Source: PGYR01 sp048267165
GTDB lineage: Bacteria; Bacteroidota; Ignavibacteria; Kapaibacteriales; UBA2268
Length of the DNA: 64,000 nt
Assembly (NCBI GenBank): GCA_048267165.1
Contig: JBLWYD010000005.1
Location: 57,260 to 121,259, forward strand
Direction: 5' to 3'
A model generated the notes under the pieces. It was not told where the DNA came from. It searched no databases and was given only the letters and a program-made list of their open reading frames with translations. Position numbers and translations under genes: made by a program. Below are positions 9,684 to 17,794 of the stretch, in pieces (the stretch's first letter is position 1; each line of letters begins with the position of its first letter).

Positions 9684-10466
9684 TTAGTTTCCTTTCGGGG
9701 GAGTCCAACCTTTACGTGTCCATTCTACTAACTCGATGTTCACCTTACCTACGTAAACGTTCATCTTAGCTAGAATCGGTACACTCGCTTCGTCATCACT
9801 GAACCAGCCTTCGAAACGACCACTAAGCCCGTAAAGACCTTCCCAATCTGCTTGTCCATCAAAGTATTTAGTTCTGACAGGATAGTCAACTTTGTCTATC
9901 TCAACGTTCTCAGTTTTGTCACGGAAGTTTAACTTAGTGTCAAATAATTGACCATCTATTACAGTTGGTACTTTTATAGAACGCTTAAGACCAGTGTATT
10001 GTCTTGCTAAAAAGAATAATGATGAACCATCATTTATTTTAGATTTTAGCTTTATATCTTTTTCTTCTGTTACAGTTTTGTTTTCCCATATTTTCAGATT
10101 AAGATTCATCTTATCATAATCCATCAATAGCTGTTGGTATTCCCAAGTCTTAGCATCTTTTTTCATGTTAGATGTAAACTTATGTGAGTGGTTCATTGAT
10201 TGGTCAAACCAAGCGTTGAATGTAGCTTTCAAATCTACAAACGGGATACCATCATAAGTTTTAATATCAGCTTGCACTAGATACACTTTCTTACCATTGT
10301 AATCTTCAGTACCATTAGTGCTCATCTCGATTGTACCGAGCTTCACACCTAAGAATGACACCTCATATTTCAATTTCTCGCCTACTTGCATTATCTCTTT
10401 TGGCCCAGCATAAGAGCTGAACGGTAGAGTTACAAGCATAAGTAGAGTTATAATTATCTTTTTCAT
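9684..10466 (-). CDS. DUF3108 periplasmic protein
   Basis: 260 residues with a clear signal peptide (MKKIIITLLMLVTLPFSSYA-GP) and the DUF3108 pattern: a VGEKLKYEVSFLGVKLGTIEM opening, YLVQADIKTYDG, DQSMNHSHKFTSN, and a beta-rich body. Members are exported proteins of unknown function, probably of lipocalin-like beta structure. It lies downstream of the S41 protease gene but is separated from it by a terminator, so it has its own transcript. Confidence 0.83.
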   Translation of the reverse strand: MKKIIITLLMLVTLPFSSYAGPKEIMQVGEKLKYEVSFLGVKLGTIEMSTNGTEDYNGKKVYLVQADIKTYDGIPFVDLKATFNAWFDQSMNHSHKFTSNMKKDAKTWEYQQLLMDYDKMNLNLKIWENKTVTEEKDIKLKSKINDGSSLFFLARQYTGLKRSIKVPTVIDGQLFDTKLNFRDKTENVEIDKVDYPVRTKYFDGQADWEGLYGLSGRFEGWFSDDEASVPILAKMNVYVGKVNIELVEWTRKGWTPPKGN

Positions 10467-10489
10467 TTTCTTTTTCCTTTGTTATCAAA

Positions 10490-10520
10490 TAAAAAACGGC
10501 TTCGCAAAATTTGGAAGCCG
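10490..10520 (-). terminator. Rho-independent terminator of the S41 protease gene
   Basis: On the minus strand the stem CGGCTTC / GAAGCCG (10497-10503 with 10514-10520) closes a 10-nt loop and is followed by a run of T. It lies just after the protease stop at 10550. Confidence 0.8.
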
Positions 10521-10549
10521 CAAGTTAAATATATTCTGTTTTGTTTTTG

Positions 10550-12184
10550 TTATTTTAAACTCGATATTTTTATAGCTTCGTTAAATAATGTTTTTGCTTT
10601 CTTTAGCTGTCTATCTAATACGCTAGAAACTTGCATTTGTTTGTTACTATCCCAAACTATTTTTGCGATAGTTGACTTCAATGCTACTTTCAAAAACTCT
10701 TTATCCTTTTCTATATCTTCGTCTTTTACTTCTATTTCTTTGGCTTTTGATATCTCTACAGCACGATTTACCATAGCATCTGTTACTTCGAAGTTCTTAT
10801 AGAAATCATTGAAATTATTCTCATACTTAGCTTTGAACTTAGTACCAGCATCACCTCTCAAAAACTCATAAGTGAAATCATAGAATATTCGCTTCATTCG
10901 CATATCAACTACAGTTTCTGTCAATCTATTAGTATCTCTTTTTACTATATAGTCAGGAGTAATACCACCGCCGCCTAGGACTTTTCTACCTTTACGAGTG
11001 TAGAAAATAGGGATAGAATCCATGTTGATTTTATCTTTACCCTTTTCTTTGCCAAGTGATTCAAGACTATGTTGTAGGTTTGCACCTTCTTCTAGCTCTA
11101 ATCTACCTACTAAGTTACGGTATTCATCTTTGTCTTTGAATGGACGTTGGATAGATCTACCAGAAGGAGTATAGTAATAAGATATTGTCAATCTGAATGC
11201 ACTTCCGTCACCCAAATCATATTGTCTCTGTACTAGCCCTTTACCATAAGAAGTCTCACCAACTATTAGTCCCCTATCCAAATCTTGGATTGCTCCAGAA
11301 ACGATTTCACTAGCTGATGCACTACCTGCATCTACCATTACTATAAGTGGAATATCTTTTAAAGCTCCGCCTTCAGTAGAAGCGAACATTTCGTTGAACT
11401 CAGGTCTTCTACCTTCTGTATATACGATTGTGTCGCCGCCTTTTAGGAATTCATCAGCCATATAGAAGGCTTGAGTTAGATAACCGCCTGGGTTCCCACG
11501 CAAATCTAATATTAGCTTTTTCATACCTTGTTGCTTCAAATCGTTAACTGCTTTCATCATTTCTGCGTGAGTGTTAGCAGCAAATCTATTGATTGTAACA
11601 TAGCCGATTTCGTCATCAATCATATAGTTAGCATCGACTGTTTCAATAGGGATTTTGTCTCTGATAATATCAAAATGTATTAGCTTTTTCTGCCCTTCAC
11701 GTTTGATATCTACAGCTACTTTAGTGCCTTTGGGACCCTTTAGCAACTTAGGAACTTCAGAACGTTTCATTCCTACAGCTTCTTCATTATCTATTTTTAC
11801 TATCTTATCGCCAGCCATAATACCAAGTTCTTCACTCGGACCACCTTTGATAGGTGACACTACAATAATAGTATCATCAACCATATCGAATTCGATACCG
11901 ATACCTTCGAACTCACCAGAGAAATTCTCAGATACTTTTTCCATCTCTTCTTTGTCTATATAGACAGAGTGGACATCCAATCCTTCTAGCATACCTTTGA
12001 TGGCTGCTTCATTTAGTTCTTCAGGTGTTTTCTCAGTTACGTAGTTTCTGTAAGCTACATTGTAAACATATTGGAATTTTTTGAGTTGTTCGTATATATT
12101 ATCACCCGAAATGGCGGTGTTAATGAATATACCTAGAAATGCCCCAACGGACACAAGACTTATAACAAGTATAGTTTTTTTCAT
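10550..12184 (-). CDS. S41 carboxy-terminal processing protease (CtpA-like)
   Basis: About 544 residues. Order: signal anchor (KKTILVISLVSVGAFLGIF), helical cap, PDZ domain (about 85-165), S41 catalytic core, long helical C-terminal tail. Catalytic Ser lies in GSASASEIVSGA and Lys in SYGKGLVQ; LILDLRGNPGGYL is the family's substrate-groove strand. It cleaves C-termini of envelope proteins in the periplasm. I chose ATG at 12184 because the hydrophobic segment starts there and AAAGGAAA lies upstream; an in-frame ATG at 12205 would add seven residues. A terminator follows the gene. Confidence 0.92.
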   Translation of the reverse strand: MKKTILVISLVSVGAFLGIFINTAISGDNIYEQLKKFQYVYNVAYRNYVTEKTPEELNEAAIKGMLEGLDVHSVYIDKEEMEKVSENFSGEFEGIGIEFDMVDDTIIVVSPIKGGPSEELGIMAGDKIVKIDNEEAVGMKRSEVPKLLKGPKGTKVAVDIKREGQKKLIHFDIIRDKIPIETVDANYMIDDEIGYVTINRFAANTHAEMMKAVNDLKQQGMKKLILDLRGNPGGYLTQAFYMADEFLKGGDTIVYTEGRRPEFNEMFASTEGGALKDIPLIVMVDAGSASASEIVSGAIQDLDRGLIVGETSYGKGLVQRQYDLGDGSAFRLTISYYYTPSGRSIQRPFKDKDEYRNLVGRLELEEGANLQHSLESLGKEKGKDKINMDSIPIFYTRKGRKVLGGGGITPDYIVKRDTNRLTETVVDMRMKRIFYDFTYEFLRGDAGTKFKAKYENNFNDFYKNFEVTDAMVNRAVEISKAKEIEVKDEDIEKDKEFLKVALKSTIAKIVWDSNKQMQVSSVLDRQLKKAKTLFNEAIKISSLK

Positions 12185-12284
12185 TATAGAACTATTTCCT
12201 TTCATATAAAATTTGGTTATTGTAAGTAAATAACGAAGAATTGCATTCTTAGTTGCACAAACCTACTAAATTAAGTAATTATTC

Positions 12285-15239
12285 TCACTTCGTGATTATT
12301 ACTTTTTCCGTTAAACGTTTTTCTTCCGAAATAATTTGAAGTACATAACTACCACTAGGTATGTCTGATAAGTTAATTCGCAGATCATATATTCCCTGAC
12401 TAATTGGCTCATTCATTACTTTGTAGCTTATGCCCAATTCATTTACTAACTGAATTTGCATAGGGCGGTCTTTGTCTAAGCTTAGTTGCATTGACATCTC
12501 ATCTACAACTGGGTTAGGGTATATATTATCTATGGATAATGATGTGGGAACATCATTAATTGAGATCACAAGTTCATAGTCACATCTTGAATTTGCATTA
12601 ATTATTATTTCCTTCGCTTCGCCGTCTAGTTTTATGTTCTTTTCATTACAATCGAAAATCATTTTCATCTCATCATTCAGTAGCTCTTTGCTTGGAGCAT
12701 TACCGAAGAAGCAAACTTTGAAAGGTAGTGCAGTATCAGCTGGAATAACAAACGGCAATTGCGATTGAGGGATAAAGAAATTTAGCTTTTCTGAAAGCTC
12801 TATTCTCTCCAATGTTATAGGCAATAACCCGTAGTTTTCTATCATTATATCCATACACTTGGAGCTACCAACATTATGGATATTGAAGGAAATTAAATCA
12901 CCTATTGCATCACTGACAAAACTTGCAGTAAACCCTTGCACAATGCCTGTTATTGTAGTGTCATTCCCAGCCAAATCTGTGAACTGGATGCTATATTCAC
13001 CATCTTTGAATGGGTCAACTAATTTCATCGGGAATCTTAATAAATTATTGCTTTTTGCAGGCAAACCTATTGTTAGATTATCATCTTTTAATATATTGGA
13101 AGTGCCGAATCCGTAATCAGTTAGCAAATCTTCCCTAGCGAAAAGCTCTTCTTCTCCGCAATCGTTTTCGACAACTTCGAAGTCTGGTTTATTCGTATCT
13201 GGGATTTGGTAATATGCTACTTGACCTAATTGCTCTGAGAAGCAAGCATTGCCTATTTCTAGAGTATCTCTGTGCCAACCGGGTATGAGCGTATTTTTGA
13301 AACAGACCTGAACAGTAACTGATTCACCAGCTCCTAGAGAATCGAGTTGAGTATTGATTTGTAGTATATTTCCATTCTTCAAACCAAGATTAGACACATC
13401 TTTTTTCACTAATCCATAATTCGTGATAGTTACATCCATACATCTTTGGCTTCTATAAACAGTGGAATCTTCTACAGCAGTAAATTGAAAGGCATTATTA
13501 TCACTCATAGTGAAGGTAAAGCCCTCTACTATTAAGCTATCTCTAACTACAGAGCCCGATATATCCCTAGCTGTTATGTTAATAATTCCATCATTGTATT
13601 TGTCTTTCAACTCTACATCTATACTATAAGATTTTAAGTCAGATACAACATTTGATGTATCTAAATTGCTGAGATTAGTAATTTTTACAGTCTCTAGCCC
13701 AGTGTCTTGTAGATACTTTTCTGAGATGTTAAGAGTTTTGGTAGTGCAACTAGTACTACTCTGAGTAAACTCTGGCGGTGTCCAATCTAGCTCACGCAAA
13801 GCCATACCACCAACGTATCCGTAAGAATTAGTTCGCCCGTAGCCATAGACACAAATACCAAATGCACTATCCGCAGAAATCTGATGAGCTCCAGCAGTTA
13901 CACTTACACTAGCATACGAAAATTCAGAGCCGGGGATTGGTTTAAAATCGCCCACAAGTGGCTCGCCGTCTAGAATTATATTGTTAGTACTACCGTTTCG
14001 AATAACTATATTCACAAATTGACTTTTATATTCTTCTAGATCTACATTTAGAAAATTGTAGTCCTTTAGGAACTGTAGTTGCGGTGGATATAGTACCATA
14101 AATGGATCACTAGTGAATTCTTCTGTGTTAGAACTATTTCCTGTTTGCGTTGAGCGTTTATATATACTTGCTCGAATTGGTTTGTCACCAGTTATATACA
14201 TTGGTTCTTTGATTGGGAGAACAACGTTTTCACCCCTGTTCATAGTTCTATTATAAACCCCACCTATGAATATCTGTGTATCATCATAACTTACCGTGAT
14301 TTTTGTCAAATCAAAAGTATTATTATCAATTTTTGAGGGGTCGGCAAAAGGCACTATAAACACATCACGCCCCCAAGATTCTAGAGGAATCATTTGTGAG
14401 AGTAAGTAATCACGCGATGAGTTATCCGCATAAGGAATATTAGCCCTCTGGTGTCCACCGAACACAGCTATTGGCTTATCTGAAACAATACTAGTTCCAG
14501 TCAAGTCGAGTGAAACATTACTAGGGTAATTTTTGATAATATCTGCTTGAATAAGATATGTATCGCCCTCATTCATAACTATATTCTGTTCTGCCATTCC
14601 ATATCTGAAAGTTGGGGCTGAAGGTTTGATTTTTATTTTGGTATCATCTTCAGTCGCTACAATCAAACATTGTGATGGAGTTCTACTGTTCTGATTTGTA
14701 GTTCTAAGGTGAGATTCATACGAAAAAACATAATAATTATTACCCAAAGATCTAACTGGGTAAACTAAACAGGCATCGCTCGTATAAGTAGCTTCACTGT
14801 GAATTACCAAAGTTACATTCGTATCGGCAGTAAGGTGAAATGATGTATGCTGTACTTTCTCATCATCTTCTCCATCATTTCTCAATCTACCTGAATCATT
14901 CTGACCTAAAATCTCATGGTATGTCGGATAAAAAGAAAACTTTATAATTTGACCAGCGCTATCTATCTCAAAATTCCTGATTGTCGTTATACCATCACGT
15001 CTGGTAGCTGTAAGTGTACCTTTAGTTGGCACTTTAGATGTAATAATAAAGTACAATGAATCTTGGTAGTTATTCTGATTGAATCCGTGTTTATTATTAT
15101 GCCAGTTAGGCATAAATCCGAAGTAAAATTCTTTCCCTGTATTATCTATGGGGCGTTCTTCTTCTTGGGCGTTAGATACATCTACGCATAAGAATAGGGC
15201 AATAAATATAAAAACTGTTAGTTTTGTAATGACTTTCAT
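12285..15239 (-). CDS. Large secreted T9SS cargo with IgGFc-binding-like N-terminal domain
   Basis: 984 residues from the ATG at 15239 (a TTG at 15245 is also in frame). Signal peptide ends near NAQ-EEE. Residues about 30-480 resemble the IgGFc-binding N-terminal domain: GKEFYFGFMPNW, a TDTNVTLVIHS-type strand, and SDKPIAVFGGHQRANIP with SSRDYLLSQMIP, which are hallmarks of that family. Then come two beta-sandwich repeats that share a C...G-N-L pattern of HYDIN or choice-of-anchor type. Residues 901-984 form a type A T9SS sorting domain (NIYPNPVVDEMSM ... PSGSYVLQI ... EKVIITK). It is therefore predicted to cross the outer membrane by T9SS and stay cell-attached or be released. Ligand unknown. 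Confidence 0.85.
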   Translation of the reverse strand: MKVITKLTVFIFIALFLCVDVSNAQEEERPIDNTGKEFYFGFMPNWHNNKHGFNQNNYQDSLYFIITSKVPTKGTLTATRRDGITTIRNFEIDSAGQIIKFSFYPTYHEILGQNDSGRLRNDGEDDEKVQHTSFHLTADTNVTLVIHSEATYTSDACLVYPVRSLGNNYYVFSYESHLRTTNQNSRTPSQCLIVATEDDTKIKIKPSAPTFRYGMAEQNIVMNEGDTYLIQADIIKNYPSNVSLDLTGTSIVSDKPIAVFGGHQRANIPYADNSSRDYLLSQMIPLESWGRDVFIVPFADPSKIDNNTFDLTKITVSYDDTQIFIGGVYNRTMNRGENVVLPIKEPMYITGDKPIRASIYKRSTQTGNSSNTEEFTSDPFMVLYPPQLQFLKDYNFLNVDLEEYKSQFVNIVIRNGSTNNIILDGEPLVGDFKPIPGSEFSYASVSVTAGAHQISADSAFGICVYGYGRTNSYGYVGGMALRELDWTPPEFTQSSTSCTTKTLNISEKYLQDTGLETVKITNLSNLDTSNVVSDLKSYSIDVELKDKYNDGIINITARDISGSVVRDSLIVEGFTFTMSDNNAFQFTAVEDSTVYRSQRCMDVTITNYGLVKKDVSNLGLKNGNILQINTQLDSLGAGESVTVQVCFKNTLIPGWHRDTLEIGNACFSEQLGQVAYYQIPDTNKPDFEVVENDCGEEELFAREDLLTDYGFGTSNILKDDNLTIGLPAKSNNLLRFPMKLVDPFKDGEYSIQFTDLAGNDTTITGIVQGFTASFVSDAIGDLISFNIHNVGSSKCMDIMIENYGLLPITLERIELSEKLNFFIPQSQLPFVIPADTALPFKVCFFGNAPSKELLNDEMKMIFDCNEKNIKLDGEAKEIIINANSRCDYELVISINDVPTSLSIDNIYPNPVVDEMSMQLSLDKDRPMQIQLVNELGISYKVMNEPISQGIYDLRINLSDIPSGSYVLQIISEEKRLTEKVIITK

Positions 15240-15258
15240 TTTCAATTATAATTAAATT

Positions 15259-15810
15259 ATGAAAAAATTAACCTACGAAGAACTACTGAATGAGCGCAAA
15301 ACAGTCGTACAAGCACTAGATGCTGATAGATTTCCTATTAGCATAATAGTAGATAATGTCCGCAGTATCTACAATGTTGGCTCTATATTCAGAACTTGCG
15401 ACTCTGCTCTCGTTAGCCAAATAGCTCTTTGTGGTTTGTCGCCTTGCCCACCACGCGAGGAAATCTCGAAAACTGCTCTCGATGCCGAAAAATCTGTTCC
15501 TTGGAAATACTTCCGTGATACAGTTGATGCCGTCAAAGAAGCAAAAGCCAATGGTCATACAGTATTAGCACTAGAGCTAACTGATAAACACAGAAGCTAC
15601 ACAACAATCCAAAAGTCTGAATTCCCTCTTACTATAGTCGTTGGCAATGAGCTAACTGGCATCAGTGATGAGGCATTAGGCCTATGCGACGGTGCTATAG
15701 AAATACCTATGTTTGGCGTAAAACATTCGCTAAATGTAAGCGTCAGCACAGGGATTGTATTATTCGAAGCATTAAGAACTTATTTTAATTATTTTCCTAC
15801 TGATTCGTAA
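15259..15810 (+). CDS. SpoU/TrmH family RNA 2'-O-methyltransferase
   Basis: 183 residues with the three SPOUT motifs in order: motif 1 NVRSIYNVGSIFRTCDS, motif 2 FPLTIVVGNELTGISDE, motif 3 IEIPMFGVKHSLNVSVSTGI. These form the trefoil-knot SAM site. The family methylates ribose 2'-OH in tRNA or rRNA; the target cannot be fixed by motif alone. There is no N-terminal L30e-like substrate domain, so it resembles compact TrmL/TrmH-type enzymes. The start is 19 bp from the divergent start of the T9SS cargo gene. Confidence 0.9.
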   Translation: MKKLTYEELLNERKTVVQALDADRFPISIIVDNVRSIYNVGSIFRTCDSALVSQIALCGLSPCPPREEISKTALDAEKSVPWKYFRDTVDAVKEAKANGHTVLALELTDKHRSYTTIQKSEFPLTIVVGNELTGISDEALGLCDGAIEIPMFGVKHSLNVSVSTGIVLFEALRTYFNYFPTDS

Positions 15811-15846
15811 TACACTAACACTAATATATACAAAATAGTTACAATT

Positions 15847-16680
15847 ATGAAAATAAAAATTGCAATTCCAGATAATCCTATATACAGAGAGCTATTCTTT
15901 AACGCAGATGCTGTATGCAAGGAGTTCGGTATATCCCTTATTCGCACTACAGAGAGAGAAGTTGCCAAATTATTCGAAACTAATCGTGTAGATGTCGCAT
16001 TTTTGACACCTTTGGACTATGGAAGAGGTACGAGAATCTCTGATTACAGGATAGTCCCAGCGAATGTATATGCCGTTAATGGTTATAGCCGAATTGCATC
16101 TACTTTCTTCAAGCCTGGGCTGAAAACAATAACTAGCTGTGGCTCACCTACTTCTAATGACTTTATAATGTCTATCGGAAAGATACTTTTGGCAGAAAGA
16201 TATAACATAATTGTTGATTTGGCTGAAACAAAATCAGAGAAAAAGGACGAGATACTAGCCGAGTTCGATTCTGCTATGCTATGGAAAAAGAACTTTGCAG
16301 ATGATACGGCTTTGGATATAACAGAAGATTGGTTTGACACATATCAAATACCCCTTATTATGGGAACTTGGGTGACAAGACACCAAGAAGAGCCAGAAGA
16401 TTTGGAGAGAATACTAAGATTATTCGAGTCAGATTCACTACACGGTAGTAAAACAATAACTGATAAACCTAATGAAGAATATGATCCAAGAGAAGGAGAA
16501 ATCCTTTATACTTGGGATGAGGAAATGGAAAAATCTTACGATGCACTTCTAGAGATTCTATTCTACCACCAGTTTACTAACGAAATGGCTACTGTGAAGA
16601 TGATGGGCGACGAGCTAACTAGTCCAAGTAATGACTCTGTTATATTCGGTGAGGACAAAGAGGAAGACGAGAGTCAATAA
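15847..16680 (+). CDS. MqnA/MqnD-like periplasmic-binding-fold protein (possible chorismate dehydratase family)
   Basis: 277 residues without signal peptide. VDVAFLTPLDYGR and ITEDWFDTYQIPLIMGTWV align by eye with MqnA-type enzymes of the futalosine menaquinone pathway (DVALVPxxEY and EWxxxTGLPFVFAxW motifs), and the size fits (about 270-280). The N-terminus KIAIPDNPIYRELFF lacks the usual family start, and the acidic C-terminal tail is extra. No other futalosine gene is in the window, so a role in menaquinone synthesis is only inference. Its last 41 bp overlap the convergent thiamin pyrophosphokinase gene. Confidence 0.6.
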   Translation: MKIKIAIPDNPIYRELFFNADAVCKEFGISLIRTTEREVAKLFETNRVDVAFLTPLDYGRGTRISDYRIVPANVYAVNGYSRIASTFFKPGLKTITSCGSPTSNDFIMSIGKILLAERYNIIVDLAETKSEKKDEILAEFDSAMLWKKNFADDTALDITEDWFDTYQIPLIMGTWVTRHQEEPEDLERILRLFESDSLHGSKTITDKPNEEYDPREGEILYTWDEEMEKSYDALLEILFYHQFTNEMATVKMMGDELTSPSNDSVIFGEDKEEDESQ

Positions 16681-17299
16681 ATACGAAGCATTTGCCCGAG
16701 TATATTTCCAGCGAAAAACTATCAGAAGTTGCGATATTTCTAGCACCTTCGCGAGTACCCATTTCTAAAAATTCTTTGCTCAATTCCCACTTTAGATTCT
16801 TAGTAGTAAGCTTCACAATTGGGTAAGGAATAAGCGAGACTAGTTCATCTGGTTCGACTTGGAACTGTGATGAACGCTCTACCAGAAAAGAATATCTCCC
16901 CTGATGATATATAGTGAAATCAAATTTTGAGGTGTACTTCATCAGGACGCTGGTGTTATTCATAGTATGTTCGAGCAGACCACCTGTGAATCCTAATATG
17001 AGGATATTCTCATGCCCTTTACCAACTATAAACTGAATACATTTTTCGAAGTCATTCGTCTCTTGACTATCTACTTTCACAAAACTAGTATGCTCTTCAT
17101 CGTGCATACACTCCACCGAATCCATATCACCGACTATTGCCATAGGGTGTATGTCTAGTTTATGCAAAGCATTATAAGCACCATCGGCAGCAATAAGTGG
17201 AATCCCAACTAGCAAATCGAATATTTCTTTGCTCGGAATTTCACCATTTAGACAGATTGCTAAATCAAATTTCTTATTTTTGAAAATGTATTCATTCAT
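16640..17299 (-). CDS. thiN: Thiamin pyrophosphokinase
   Basis: 219 residues; transfers pyrophosphate from ATP to thiamin to make thiamin diphosphate. The N-terminal catalytic domain shows IAADGAYN, IVGDMDSV with metal-binding Asp residues, SQETNDFEKCI and ILGFTGGLLEHTMNN, all standard for TPK. The C-terminal half is a beta domain that binds thiamin (VSLIPYP, then a conserved EGARNIA segment). The start ATG at 17299 is 18 bp from the divergent msrC-like start. The 3' end overlaps the MqnA-like gene by 41 bp on the opposite strand. Confidence 0.9.
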   Translation of the reverse strand: MNEYIFKNKKFDLAICLNGEIPSKEIFDLLVGIPLIAADGAYNALHKLDIHPMAIVGDMDSVECMHDEEHTSFVKVDSQETNDFEKCIQFIVGKGHENILILGFTGGLLEHTMNNTSVLMKYTSKFDFTIYHQGRYSFLVERSSQFQVEPDELVSLIPYPIVKLTTKNLKWELSKEFLEMGTREGARNIATSDSFSLEIYSGKCFVFIDSRLPLCPHRI

Positions 17300-17317
17300 A
17301 ATGTCAATCTAAGAATA

Positions 17318-17794
17318 ATGTACGACTTGCTAATAAAACAATTGCCCCACGTGCTAGAGGGAGAAAGTAATGTTATAACGAACTTCGCTAATTTCTCTGC
17401 TCTACTTTTCAACTCAATGGAAGATGTGAATTGGGTAGGGTTCTATGTGTTCACGGGTAAAGAGCTGTTATTAGGCCCATTCCAAGGGAAGCCCGCTTGT
17501 GTTCGATTGCAGTTAGGCAAGGGAGTTTGCGGTACTTCATTCGCTAATAACGAGACGCTTGTAGTAGAGAATGTAGATGAGTTCCCCGGTCACATTGCCT
17601 GCGACGCTGAGTCAAAATCAGAGATAGTTATACCACTTGCAAAAGATGGTAAACTATATGGTGTTTTAGACATAGATAGCCCTATTTTATCTAGATTTGA
17701 TGAAAATGATAGAAATAATCTAGAAATTTTGTTAAATTTACTCGTTGAGCATTCGAACATCGAGGAACTATCAAGAATTTATCTAAATACATAG
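17318..17794 (+). CDS. msrC: Free methionine-(R)-sulfoxide reductase, GAF type
   Basis: 158 residues comprising one GAF domain of the fRMsr (YebR/MsrC) branch. It reduces free Met-R-sulfoxide using the conserved cysteines, here Cys61, Cys71 and Cys95, in the family motifs GPFQGKPACVRL, GKGVCGTS and EFPGHIACDAESKSEIV. NWVGFY near residue 39 is also diagnostic. Cytoplasmic antioxidant repair. The 3' end overlaps the predicted start of the next gene by 25 bp, suggesting coupled translation. Confidence 0.92.
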   Translation: MYDLLIKQLPHVLEGESNVITNFANFSALLFNSMEDVNWVGFYVFTGKELLLGPFQGKPACVRLQLGKGVCGTSFANNETLVVENVDEFPGHIACDAESKSEIVIPLAKDGKLYGVLDIDSPILSRFDENDRNNLEILLNLLVEHSNIEELSRIYLNT

